A DNA stretch of 64,000 nt, from positions 50,440 to 114,439 of the forward strand of contig MTSC01000062.1 in NCBI GenBank assembly GCA_002368545.1. Reading direction: 5' to 3'. This document shows positions 32,473 through 42,857 of this stretch, in pieces. The notes below the pieces were generated by a model, which saw only the letters and a program-made list of their open reading frames with translations, ran no database searches and was not told where the DNA came from. How positions within the stretch are numbered: the first letter of the stretch is position 1; each line of letters starts with the position of its first letter. A program made the translations under genes and the position numbers. The stretch is from Ramichloridium luteum. Its lineage: Eukaryota; Ascomycota; Dothideomycetes; Mycosphaerellales; Dissoconiaceae.

Positions 32473-34464
32473 ATGGCTGCCGTCATAGATACCGCCAACA
32501 GCGACAATTCGGCAGGTGGCCGACGGTCTTGGTTCTGGCGCCGCAGCAGTCGCCGACCGAACAATGTCGCCCTCGAGGATCTCTCCAAGGCCGGCGACAA
32601 CAATGATAAGAAGAACAAGAAGAACCACGCGCCCTCCATCTCCAGCGCCAAATCGGGAACGACCGTCACAGTAACGCCGGCAAGCCCAAAGAGCGGCACC
32701 GATACCACGACTCCCAACACGCGGAAACCGTATGTGCCGCGCTACGCTGAACGGGACATGGCCCTCTCCGTGCCCGTCTCCGAGCGGCCCGGTCTGGGCG
32801 CGCGCCAGCGTTCGCGCCAGCACGCCAGCGCCTGCTCGGACATCGGCTTTGCCTCGCCCTCCGGCTCCACCTCCCGGACCCCCTCCCTCTACTCGTACGG
32901 CGGTAGCAGCAGCCGGAGTCCGTCGCACTCCCGCACCGACACCGCTGCTTCATCCCTCCCCCGCAGCCTCAGCGCGTGCTCCGTGCCGACGCTCGCCTCC
33001 TCCTCGGCCATGTCGGCGGAAGCGGCCAACGCGTCCATGCCGCCGCGCACACGAGCCCCCAACAAGTACACGTACATCGCCGCGCCGAACGGGCACCGCA
33101 GTGGCACCTCCACTCCCGGCAGCATCGCCAGCCGGCATTCGTCGCTGCACGACGGCGACGCCGCCGAGGGGCCCTCGCCGCCGACGGCGAACCCTTCAAG
33201 CGCCTACTACTGGCGCGGCTTCTCGGGCCGTGGTATGGCGGGTGTGCCCGAGGAGGGCTCGCCGCGCTCCCGGCAGGGCTCCGTCTCATCGGCGCACTCC
33301 GCGGCAGCCAGCCCGGAGGGCTCCTCGCTGCACCTCGACGGTCTCGACGCCGCGCTACGCGCCGCCAGCATCCGCTCCTCCACTTCCGTCATGAGCTCCG
33401 GTGGCGGCCTGCCCGGCATGCCGGCCAAGTGGAACAACATGCCCGGGTACAACTACACGCCGGCGCGGACCGTGCGCGTCAGCGAGCGGGGCAGCGGGCC
33501 CAGCAGCGGCGGCGCGGCCGCCGTCGGCACGAACCGCGCGCACCGCCCCGCCTACTTCAGCCACCACACGATCCCGGATCTCCGCTCGATGGACAAGGGT
33601 AAGGGCCGCGCGATATACGGCTCGCCGAGCGCGCGCAGCTCGGGCAGTGAGCTGCGCCTCGTGGCGCCGTCGCGGCTCCGGCAGAACTTTGTCCCGGCGG
33701 AGGAGGACGAGGGGCGGGAAGGTGAGGTGAAGAAAGTGGTGGAGGAGGCTGAGGAAGAGGATTCGGTTGTGCGGACGGCGACGCTGACACAGGCGTCGTC
33801 ATCAGCAGCGGAGGTAGAGAAGACGAAGCAGCAGCAGCGGGAGCAAGAGGCGCAGGCTTCATTGAGAGCGGCGGCAGCGAGAGCGGAGAAGAAGAGGAGG
33901 CAGCAGGAGTTGGAGCAGCAAGCGCAAGCTCAAGCTCCAACGAAGTCAGCTCCCGCGGCGACTCCAGCACCGATGGCCGCTTCTGCCGCTCCCCCTGCGA
34001 TCCCTGCGCGCTCGCCTGCCCGGAGTGGATCCGTCTCCAGCATCGCACCCGTCACCACCACCACCATCTCGATGCCGCAACCCCCAGCGGCCAAAACCTT
34101 ACCCTCACCCTCCATGCTCCTACCCATGCTCCCCCCGATCTCCCCTACTCTCACCGCGTTCCCGGAATCCGCTTACCTCGGCCGATCGTCCTGGGGGCTC
34201 ACGGGCAATAGCAGCAGCTTCAGCAACAGCAATAGCAGCAGCAGCAGCGCGACCTCGTTCAACGAGTCCACGACCTCCGCCAGCTTGACCGAGGACGGCG
34301 GCTCGCGCTCGAAGCGCAGCGTGTCATCGACTGTCAGCAGCAGCGGCAGCACGGCGCCGACGGAGCCGGATGACTTCGCGGGACACATCACCGGCGACGG
34401 AAAATTCATGGAGCACCAATACCAAGTGCGCCGGCCGAGCGCCGTGGCTGTCTGGGGAGTCTAG
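32473..34464 (+). CDS. Ser-rich disordered protein, unknown function
   Basis: The single exon encodes 663 aa. The start is the first in-frame ATG (MAAVIDTANSDNS). Composition is dominated by Ser, Ala, Pro, Thr and Arg, with short recurring patterns such as TPSLYSYGGS, SRTDTAAS and RHSSLHDGD that resemble phosphosites. A stretch at about 445-510 is Glu/Gln/Lys-rich and probably helical (EEVEEAEEED, then QQQREQEAQ..RAEKKRRQQELEQQAQAQ). A run of Asn/Ser follows at about 575-590. The last 30 residues, with GHITGDGKFMEHQYQ, are less repetitive than the rest and look like a conserved motif. There are no membrane segments and no named domain. It may be a scaffold or signalling protein, but this is only inferred from composition. 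Codon use resembles that of neighbours, so I treat it as real despite the low complexity. Confidence 0.75.
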   Translation: MAAVIDTANSDNSAGGRRSWFWRRSSRRPNNVALEDLSKAGDNNDKKNKKNHAPSISSAKSGTTVTVTPASPKSGTDTTTPNTRKPYVPRYAERDMALSVPVSERPGLGARQRSRQHASACSDIGFASPSGSTSRTPSLYSYGGSSSRSPSHSRTDTAASSLPRSLSACSVPTLASSSAMSAEAANASMPPRTRAPNKYTYIAAPNGHRSGTSTPGSIASRHSSLHDGDAAEGPSPPTANPSSAYYWRGFSGRGMAGVPEEGSPRSRQGSVSSAHSAAASPEGSSLHLDGLDAALRAASIRSSTSVMSSGGGLPGMPAKWNNMPGYNYTPARTVRVSERGSGPSSGGAAAVGTNRAHRPAYFSHHTIPDLRSMDKGKGRAIYGSPSARSSGSELRLVAPSRLRQNFVPAEEDEGREGEVKKVVEEAEEEDSVVRTATLTQASSSAAEVEKTKQQQREQEAQASLRAAAARAEKKRRQQELEQQAQAQAPTKSAPAATPAPMAASAAPPAIPARSPARSGSVSSIAPVTTTTISMPQPPAAKTLPSPSMLLPMLPPISPTLTAFPESAYLGRSSWGLTGNSSSFSNSNSSSSSATSFNESTTSASLTEDGGSRSKRSVSSTVSSSGSTAPTEPDDFAGHITGDGKFMEHQYQVRRPSAVAVWGV

Positions 34465-35371
34465 GCTCTGTCACGGATGAATGCTGGTGATCTTACACTC
34501 TGTTCTCCCGGCGACTCGACGGGCCTGCAGACTCTCAACCTCTCGACTTCCGAAAGGAAGAAACCGCGGGTCTGAACTCATCACGATTTGGCATAATTTC
34601 TCACCTTGGATCACGAGTCGATCCTTTTCACGAAGCTCTCTTTCTACGCCTTCCCTGTAGCGCAGCGTTCATTCTCGTTTTATCTTCAATTCATTGGGAC
34701 GGCGCTCATTTAACGTGGAGTAATTCTCTTTCACTCAAGTATGAGGTCCGGTTCGAGGGGCAAAGAGGGCTCCTCATGTGCACATGACATCTTTTTCATT
34801 ATGGCACTACTTTCCGGTTGAACGGAATCTGATATCTTATCGAGTACGCGTACTTCTCGGGCCTGCTTTGCTGTGAGCGGTAGTCATCCACAATGTCGTT
34901 GTGCAAAGTGGACAGCTGATGCAGCAGCAGGGTATATGGAGAGGCGAATGGATGTCTTGGTAGACAGACAGACAGAACATGTGTATGAGTTCAAAGACAT
35001 GCGTCACAGTAAATAATACAGGATATGGAAGAAATCTAATCTCACACCGCACTTATCTATGGTCAGGCCACCGGGGTAGTTGTCACAGCATATTGTTCTA
35101 TGATCAGACGAATGGTTTGATACCGGTGTCTCGATGAATAGTCGAAATCTGTAGTCGCACGATTTATGTGAGACTTGATGCGATTGGGATAACCTCTGCT
35201 CCCCTTCCTAGTTCCGATCCAGATCTGATGTGGACCGATGAAAAAAACGAGTTCCAACTAAATACTGACCCTTTGCCCTCTGAGATTTTAATGCTATAAA
35301 CATCCCATGCCCCTGAAGATGCAGCCTCTTCCCCTTTCCCATTTCCTCCGCCATGTCGTGCTTTTCTTTCT
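34465..35371. other. Convergent 3' interval
   Basis: Between the 3' ends of the Ser-rich protein gene and PEX5. AT-richer than the coding flanks; no gene or structured element seen. Confidence 0.55.
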
Positions 35372-37358
35372 CTAGAAATCAAACTCGCCTCGCAATTTAT
35401 CCAAGTCCATATCCGGCCCGACCATATTCGACAGGTCGCGGCGGTTCATGTTAGTAAAGACGCGGCGCAGGGTGTCGTAGAGGTTGGTGCTCTGGTTCTG
35501 GTGCAGTAGGTGGTCGACGGCGCGGGCGTCGGCGGCATTGCCGTTGCCGTCGCGGAGCAACTCCGCCGCCTTCGCACGGCCCTCGCTCTCGAGCACCTTG
35601 TGCATGGACAGCGCGCCGAGCAGGTGGCCCGCGGCCTCCTCCAGCACGCCGAGGTTGATACACGACACGCCGAGGTTGTAGCGCGCGCGCACGAAATTCG
35701 GCCGCAGCTCGAGCGCGCGAGAGTAGGCTTCGATGGCCTCTTCTGACCGCGAGCTGTTCGCCAGTGTCGCGCCGAGCCGGTTCCATAGCAAATGCTCCTC
35801 GCCCTCACGCTTCATCGAGCCGTGCTGGTGGCTGTTGAGCGCGGCTGTGAAGCAGTCGACCGCCTTGTCGTAGTCTTCGCTGCCGTAGAAGAGCACACCG
35901 AGACCGACCTGCACGTCAACGTCCACATCCGTGCCTTCCGGATTCAGCTGCGCCGCTTCTAGGAAGTAGTTGGTGACCTTCTCGTGCAGGATGTGTCGGT
36001 CGGTGAAGCCCATCTCCTCCTCGTTTTCGAGGCCCCGTGGCGGCACGCCGAGTTGTGGGTACTTGACGCCGACCCACCGCTCTAGCGTGCGGTAGGCGAG
36101 CGTGTCGTAGCCCTCATTTGTGTAGGAGACCGCAAGACCCATGAGTGCGTCGAGATTGCTGGGATCCAACTCGAGTGCCTTTTCGAGCGCGCGGATCGCG
36201 GGCGATTCCTTCTCGTTTTGTGCCTGTGCCTGACCCAAGGCTACCCAGGCCTCAACGAAATCTTGATCCTTCTGAACGGCGGCTTCGAAGGCCAAAGCTG
36301 CAAGACTCAGATTACCACCTTCGCGCATGATCTTCTGGCCTTCTTCGAACGCGTTCGGCACATCCATGAAGACGTTGTTCTCCTCAAACAGGTAGTTTCC
36401 GAGATGTGGCGCATTATTGAAACCGTCAATGTCTGTCCGCAGGCCATCGAAGTCATGGTTGAGGCCGTCGAAGTCTTTCCATTGGTCGTAGTCGTCGTCG
36501 TGCATGCTCGGAAGCCCTTGGTCGGCCAACAGATCCCTGTAAACAAAAGTCAGCTTTGCTCCTGATGCCATTCCAATCCTGCTGTCACTCCTGAACGGCT
36601 CCTGAACCCACAAAAACTCACCTATCCTGTTGATTGAGTTCCCGCTCTATCGCCTCCTGTGCCGCCTTATCCAGCTGATCCAAATCGGCCTCCTTGTCCG
36701 CGGTCGAAAGCTCCTCGAACTGCTTCTCCCAATCCGTGTCACTCAGTTCCTGCACCCGACCCTTGCCCTTGCCCTCATACTCTTGCTGGTGCTGAGGCTG
36801 CTGCGGAGCGAAAGCCGACTGAAACATCATTGGCCGCTGCATGCCGAATCCGCCACCGTACATCGACGAGCGGCCGAACGCACCCTGCTGCTGGAATGTG
36901 GGGCTCGTCGCGCGCTGCGCCGACGGCATCTGCGCCTGCCGGAACTGCGCAAAGTCCTGGGGACTGAACGCACCTCCCGCACCTCCGCCGCCGTATCCTG
37001 CGAACTTCTCCGCTGCGAAGTCCGGCCGCTCGGCGAACTCTGAGGCCCAGCCGCCACCCGCACCGCCGGCGCCGCTGCCCGTGCGCTCGAGATGCTCGGC
37101 CTCGCGCCGCAGCTGCTCGAAATGGAAGGCCTCGTTTGGCAGCATCTCGCCCATGCGCGGCCCTTGCTGCGACGCAAAGTCCTGGAAGGCGGCGTCATCG
37201 GGCCGGTGGTGCTGGCCGCTGCGGAAGCCGCCCGCCTGCTGGTTCGGCCGGCCTGTGAGGCGGTCGCGCTGCAGCGAGGTGTCGGCCGCGGTCTGCTTCT
37301 GGAACTGCGCGAGCGGGTTCGCGCCCGTGCTGCACTCGGGGCCGCCGAGGAAGGACAT
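35372..37358 (-). CDS. PEX5: Peroxisomal targeting signal 1 receptor Pex5
   Basis: Pex5 binds PTS1 cargo in the cytosol, docks at the peroxisomal membrane and is recycled by ubiquitination. Two exons, 37358-36622 and 36536-35372, give 633 aa, typical for fungi. The N-terminus MSFLGGPECSTGANPLAQ contains Cys9, which matches the conserved Cys monoubiquitinated for export. Two WxxxF motifs that bind Pex14/Pex13 are visible: WASEF (104-108) and WEKQF (210-214). A related WKDF lies just after the splice. The C-terminal half is TPR repeats: AWVALGQAQAQNEKE.., DALMGLAVSYTNEGY.., DVQVGLGVLFYGSEDYDKA.., LWNRLGATLANSSRSEEA.. and ARYNLGVSCINLGVLEEA.., the last two being the most conserved PTS1-binding pair. 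Intron: GTGAGT..TTTACAG, 85 nt, and it interrupts Arg246. Confidence 0.96.
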
Positions 37359-37889
37359 CTTGACGGCCGGCTGTCGATTTGTGTGGACGAGGGCGGGGTG
37401 GCGATGTCTGTGGTGAGGGGCAACTTGGAAGAGAAGTCGTAAATAAAACACTCGACGTTGCTGTTAAATTCACTCCGTCAGTGTCGCCAGCGAAGTCAAT
37501 CGATGCGACTGTTTGGTGGATATTAGAGGTTTGAGGAGAAAAGTAGCACAATGCGTGGTGATATTATTAATAACGATGCACGACCTGACATGTCTAAAGC
37601 GAGACCTCGGCCTTACCGGCACTGCAAACCGTTTCAGGGCCCCTCTTCCGGGACTGGACTTGCATGGAACCGTCACGTGCCCCCGAGTCAACATCGCGCA
37701 GTCGCTCACTGCACGAGCACGCGAACATGGTACTGTACAACACGCATTAGATTCACGGTCATGATCCATCGAGAGAGATTCCCATGGGCGTCATTACGAT
37801 GATGAGGGATGTATCGCATGAGCGTGGAGCCTCATTATAAGCGGCGATCCCTTGAATTCTCTCTTTATATTGATATTCATGGGCTGCCC
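37359..37889. other. PEX5 upstream / MFS downstream interval
   Basis: Tandem spacing on the minus strand. It should contain the PEX5 promoter and the 3' end of the MFS gene. Nothing further seen. Confidence 0.55.
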
Positions 37890-39437
37890 TCAATCAGCAC
37901 TTCCAGCTGCCTCTGAGCGTTTCTGCCACCGACCCTTCGCGCCTAGCGAGGCACAGCCAGCAGCGGCGAAGGCACCAATGGTCACACTGGTCGCAGTCCA
38001 ACCCGAAGACGCCTGCACGGCGCCAGTGATCAACGGACCGACGACGCCTGCTACGGCCGTCGCAACAGTCATGAGCGCGCTGCACTGCGCTGTCGCACCC
38101 TTCGCGCCAAACAGACTCGGATCTGCCTCCGCTTTCTTGTCCGCAAAAATGCCGATCTCGGCCATTTGCGGCGTCATTACGAGGCTGACGCCTAATCCGA
38201 CGAGGATCAGCAGGAAAACGAGGCATACGATGAGTCCGATGGAGTGCAAGCGAACGACGGCAAGTAGAGGACCGGCGATGACGACCAAGGCAAAGCCAGA
38301 GGCAGACAGGAGGTTCGGGCCGTGGCGATCGTAGAGCATGCCGATAACTGGGCTTAGGAAAATGGGCAGCACGATGCTTAGGAAGATCAGGCCTGCGTAC
38401 TGGGAGCTCCAGCCGAAAGTTTTCTCGACGTGCAATGGGAGGACCTGTCCTCCACTGTAAGCCTATTGGTGAGTCAAATTGATTCGATCTTGACTTACTG
38501 CTTCAAGCCCCGTGAGTACAATGGTGGCGAGAAAGACGGACCACAGGGCACTGAGCATTTCTCGATGCCGAAGTATCGTGATAATTGCAGGCGTCTTGTT
38601 CCTGCGTTGCGCAGTCGCCGGTGAAGTCGCAGGCGCCAATGGTCTCTCGTTGAGTGACTTATCGTCTTCACGGCTGCTCTCTGGCACGGTGACGAGGGCG
38701 ATGTCTGGATTCTGAGGGGCAGCAGGCCCTCCGCCGGCCGTTTCGGAGAGTTGGGCCTTCTTCTCTGGCTCGATCAAAAGCAACCGAAGTAGAACATCCA
38801 CCGCAATTGCCCCAAACGCCACGCTGAACGTTGCATATCGCCCGGCATGCTGGTATACGACACCTCCGACAAGCGGTCCGACGGTATTGCCAAGCGAAAG
38901 GCCGAGTGATGTCCAGCCCATGGCCGCTCCAATTCCATGTGGTCCTACTACATCGACGAGTAGAGCCAGCCCGACGGCCCACACAATGGCTGCAGAAGTT
39001 CCTTGTAGAATGCGGGCAATGTACAGCAATGCGACTGTCTTCGAAAGCATGAATAGAACTGTCGCGCCGGCTAATGCAAAGAGACCTCCGATCAGTGGTA
39101 CTTTCCTGTTCGACCACTTGTCGGCAAGGATGCCTGAGACGGGCGCAAATACGACGACAGCAGCATTGTAGGCTGCGAGGAGCCCAGAGAGGCTGAGTTG
39201 CACATCAGTAGACGCGACGCCAACCTGATTCTCAAGGATCTGCGGTAAGATTGGAATGACGAGCGAATAGAGGAACAAATCCACAAAGATTGCGATCGTG
39301 ACGGTACAAATCGCAAATGTTGGAGAGGAACGAAAGTTGGCTGAGCATGGGTTGAACGGCATGGCTGCGTGTTGCCAATGCTGAGGAGACCCTTGGTGCG
39401 GTCTAAAGGGAAGTTCATATAGAAGGGCTGGGTTCAT
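37890..39437 (-). CDS. MFS transporter (DHA1/vesicular-amine-transporter type)
   Basis: This is a 12-helix proton-coupled transporter of the plasma or vacuolar membrane; the substrate is unknown. Exons 39437-38499 and 38462-37890 give 503 aa. A second ATG, 25 codons in (39362), has a better context (G at -3) and would give 478 aa starting MPFNPCS. Helix 1 reads FAICTVTIAIFVDLFLYSLVIPILP. Loop 2-3 has motif A in the form GILADKWSNRKVPL. Helix 5 has the GxxLGxxxGPLxGG motif (GLSLGNTVGPLVGG), associated with drug/H+ antiporters. A long hydrophilic loop with Pro/Ala follows helix 6. The intron is only 36 nt (GTAAGT..CAATAG); splicing joins LEA to AYSGGQVLPLHVEK. If retained, the frame stops at the TAG of the acceptor. 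The gene lies next to a HET gene, with no other cluster signature. Confidence 0.88.
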
Positions 39438-40461
39438 CTATAGGGTACCTGCGCCATCGGGCGATGACCGGCCGCATCCCTAGTCAGGCAGGTGGCCAGT
39501 ATCGGTTATAAAGCTTGCTTTACTCTATTGATCCTTTGCTTGTCTGGTAAAAGGGCCATAGAACATTAGATCCCTAATCCGCCGAGCTGGAGCTTAGATA
39601 TCCTGCTAAACCAACTTCAAATTTCGCGATGATCTGTCAAGACCACACAAGCTCTTGCTTGGCCAGAAAGCTTGTATCTGTGAGATTTGATGAGAGAGGA
39701 ACTCGGACATCAGGGGGTCATGCATGCATGCGGCACGGGCTAGATCAATGGTGGAATGGCAATGTAACGCTGCCGCGCGTCGCTCTGCCGTCTCACGACC
39801 CCGATCACAGATAAGAACGATTGACTGGCACTGCCACTGTCACGCCTTGAAGGGTGCCAAAAAAAAAAAAACAGTGCTGTAGCACGGCCTATATAGACCA
39901 ATCAGGGCGCGTATATAGCATACGGACGATCCGATTAACAATTAAATGCATTCCTCAGATATCTTAAGCTGTGCTACGCGAACAAGCACGGTCCGATATT
40001 CCGCCTTCCCCGAGTCTGCCTTGCGCGATTGAGCGAATATCGCGTAAACTGCTATGAACGAGTTTGATAGTATGATTAACTGCGTTGACATGCTCTGGCT
40101 TCCAAAGACCTAGCATCGACCTCACGTTATAGATAGTGAAGTATAGGCACGATGTTCGAAAGCTCTTCTCACTTCCGCGCTGCTGGCGGGTGCGTACACT
40201 TATGTACAAGCACTTGCACCTAGTCGACATCTGTTTCATGTTGCAATGATCGCAACCATCCACACTTCATCTCAACTATACTTTGAAAACTCAGGCATGA
40301 AATGGGTCCGTAACCATGGCCTTAAATCCTCTCATTCAGCCCACTTGGCTGCTGCGCCTCGTTGCGCTGTCCATAGCCTTGCGCTCCTTTCCCCAGGGTA
40401 CACAATCACCCCCAACCTGCCAATATCATGACACTTGATATTCCTTATTCCATTATCGAAT
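39438..40461. other. Divergent interval between MFS and HET genes
   Basis: Promoter region for both flanking genes. It has an A13 run near 39861, GGCCTATATAG just after it (a TATA-like element of uncertain use), and is AT-richer than average. No gene seen. Confidence 0.5.
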
Positions 40462-42594
40462 ATGCCGAAACGGAAACGTGCACAAAGCGTGGTTGAAAGC
40501 AGCAAGAGTGCGCCCGAGGTGCAAAATGGGCAGTCAAATGTTCCAGCCACCGGCTCAGAAGCCGCTTTGCAGGTTGAGAAACAGCGATACACGTACCGAC
40601 CTCTACGAGCTGCAGATTCATGCATCCGCATCATAGAACTGCTTCCTGGCAAGTCCGGCGATCCTCTGAAAGCATTCCTTGGTCACGAGCGGATCGAGAG
40701 AACAAAATCCGAAGGCCACCACTACGAAGCTATATCGTATGCTTGGGGCGATCCGATATTCGACCAAGACATCACCATTGAGGGTCGTGGTACGCTACGG
40801 ATCACGACAACTTTACACGTTGCTTTGCAGCATTTACGATTTACCGATCGCCGGCGGAGACTTTGGGTCGATGCCCTGTGTATCAACCAATCCGATGTCA
40901 TCGAAAAGGCTCAGCAAGTCCTCCGTATGCTAGAAATCTTCCGATCAGCGTCGAAGACCCTCATTTGGTTAGGGACTGCATACGAATCTGACAAGAAAGC
41001 CTTCCTCGTAGCGAATGCCGCCGGCGCATTGGGACTGGCGCAAGGGAAGTATAATTTTGATGACCTCAGGGCTCTAGATGGCTACATTCGCCAACATTCA
41101 ACATCTCCTGGAGAGGAATTCGATATCGAGGTCGGTCTTTTTGCGGTCTGTGAGATAATGGCCCGCCCATGGTGGTCACGGCTCTGGGTTGTCCAAGAAG
41201 TTGCTGGTCGATCCTCAACGGATGGCATCTGCTTCGTCGCCGGGCACTACACGGCATCGTGGAAGGGCATTTGCCACGCGGTCGTATTCCTGCGTATAGC
41301 TATGAGGTTCGGAGACTTATACTGGCCACAAAATCTAAGCATTCCACTCTCTGAGTTTGACCGAGTGTCTTACGATCTCGTCGAGGTCTTCGAGGATTGT
41401 TACCCTTGGGGAATCCGCATACTGTTGGAAAGGATGATTCGTTGTTCGAGACGACGGTGCTCGTTAGCTCACGATCGAATCTACGCGATTTATGGATGGT
41501 TGGAGCTAGATCGAGTGTTCCTGTTGACGCCTGACTATAATCAAAGCATCGGAGAACTCTATCGCGATTTCATGTGGAACGTTTTCCAGGAAATGGATGC
41601 GCATGAATCACATGTGGCCACGCTCAATACCTTGAACACGATCTTGTCTCTAGTTGGGACGGAAACCCCCGCTGCACGAGACGATACTCGACCATCATGG
41701 GTGCCGCACTTCCACTACTTGAGCGCGCGGTCGCGGGCGAAGTGGCATTCCGGATACTGGAAGAGACACGAGCACACTGCTCAATTTAGTGGAGAACTGA
41801 ATTGCAGCGATCAGCTATACCGGCTGCACGATGAACAGCGGAGCCTGCTTACACTAAAAGGCACATGCTTTGCAACCGTTGAGCACGTCTTGTCGGACTC
41901 TTCATGGTCAGATGGGGATCTCGAGGTCTCTCCGGCCAATGTAACCTGGTCTACGGTCGAGGAATGGTACGACCGGTGCAAGGCGTTCGCCATTCAGATG
42001 CTTTGCACTGATGAGTGTGCAGACTACGAATCCACCTTGGATCAGATATTCAGATGTGGGAATTCGTTGATACCGATCTCCAACGATGGAGGCACGACTC
42101 CCGACACCGATGATTGGGCTTCCTGGGAAACATATCATGACCACAAAAGAGTCTCAACAATATGGAGTGTCATCCAGGGCACCCTTTCGGGCTACGACGG
42201 ACACGCGGATCAAGTCAATTATATCGATCGTGCACGACTGTTATGCCTTGTCGTTAATGGACTTGGAGACAAAGACATAGCATGGGTGCCTTCTTCTGCG
42301 GTCAAGGGGGACAGAATCTGCGTCTTCGCAGGTAGCCCGTACCCCTACCTGCTGCGAGAAACCTGGGGAGGCCGACATACTGCATTAGGGGATGTTTGGA
42401 CCGCACATACAACTTTACAGCAAGCACTTGGTGGACAGCATAAATGCAAATCAGCTTCAGTTTGTGGTGAGCGTCCAAGGATGTATACTCGAAGTTGCCG
42501 GGATGATTCAGACGCACAATGCAACAGGTGGGACAGTGGGGATGCCGGGATGCACGATCTCATTGCCAACATGGGATGGATAATCCTACAATAG
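40462..42594 (+). CDS. HET-domain (heterokaryon incompatibility) protein
   Basis: The intronless ORF encodes 710 aa. The HET domain is clear: YEAISYAWGDP at about 89-98, then LWVDALCINQSD at 134-145, an EIFRSASKTLIWLG block at 158-171 and RPWWSRLWVVQEV near 235-247. HET domains trigger cell death when fungal individuals of different genotype fuse; many HET-only genes have no tested role. The first residues, MPKRKR, are strongly basic and may act as a nuclear signal (inference). The C-terminal region resembles the usual HET tail (GDRICVFAGSPYPYLLR.., then GDVW), but the last 60 residues are unusual in composition. No NACHT, ankyrin or WD40 repeats are attached. Start: first in-frame ATG at 40462; the frame is open slightly upstream without an ATG. 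Confidence 0.9.
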   Translation: MPKRKRAQSVVESSKSAPEVQNGQSNVPATGSEAALQVEKQRYTYRPLRAADSCIRIIELLPGKSGDPLKAFLGHERIERTKSEGHHYEAISYAWGDPIFDQDITIEGRGTLRITTTLHVALQHLRFTDRRRRLWVDALCINQSDVIEKAQQVLRMLEIFRSASKTLIWLGTAYESDKKAFLVANAAGALGLAQGKYNFDDLRALDGYIRQHSTSPGEEFDIEVGLFAVCEIMARPWWSRLWVVQEVAGRSSTDGICFVAGHYTASWKGICHAVVFLRIAMRFGDLYWPQNLSIPLSEFDRVSYDLVEVFEDCYPWGIRILLERMIRCSRRRCSLAHDRIYAIYGWLELDRVFLLTPDYNQSIGELYRDFMWNVFQEMDAHESHVATLNTLNTILSLVGTETPAARDDTRPSWVPHFHYLSARSRAKWHSGYWKRHEHTAQFSGELNCSDQLYRLHDEQRSLLTLKGTCFATVEHVLSDSSWSDGDLEVSPANVTWSTVEEWYDRCKAFAIQMLCTDECADYESTLDQIFRCGNSLIPISNDGGTTPDTDDWASWETYHDHKRVSTIWSVIQGTLSGYDGHADQVNYIDRARLLCLVVNGLGDKDIAWVPSSAVKGDRICVFAGSPYPYLLRETWGGRHTALGDVWTAHTTLQQALGGQHKCKSASVCGERPRMYTRSCRDDSDAQCNRWDSGDAGMHDLIANMGWIILQ

Positions 42595-42857
42595 AAGTGT
42601 AGAGTCACACGTCTAAATCAACACGTAACGCTGCTGGGCCTCGCCGTCTCCTCTTCGCATATACGGTGGTAGAAAGGTGCGCCACCATCGAAGTTTGATC
42701 TGCAACATAAACAGTGGCAGATCGATCGATTGTTTTCAACCTCATTTCATCGCCCAGCATGCATGCTAAACCCTACAGACCACCGTACAATCATGAACCC
42801 ACCATTCTCTCAGGGAACCCCCTCCGTCACTTCCACAAAGCACCCCAACGCACCCCA

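Noticed and set aside
36542..36613. PEX5 exon 2 frame extended upstream to an ATG at 36613
   Set aside because: The frame runs into the intron; the spliced form joins to the Pex5 N-terminus with WxxxF motifs, so this is not a separate gene.
37890..42594. MFS plus HET genes as part of a biosynthetic cluster
   Set aside because: No synthase, P450, methyltransferase or cluster regulator is nearby; both neighbours beyond them are housekeeping genes.
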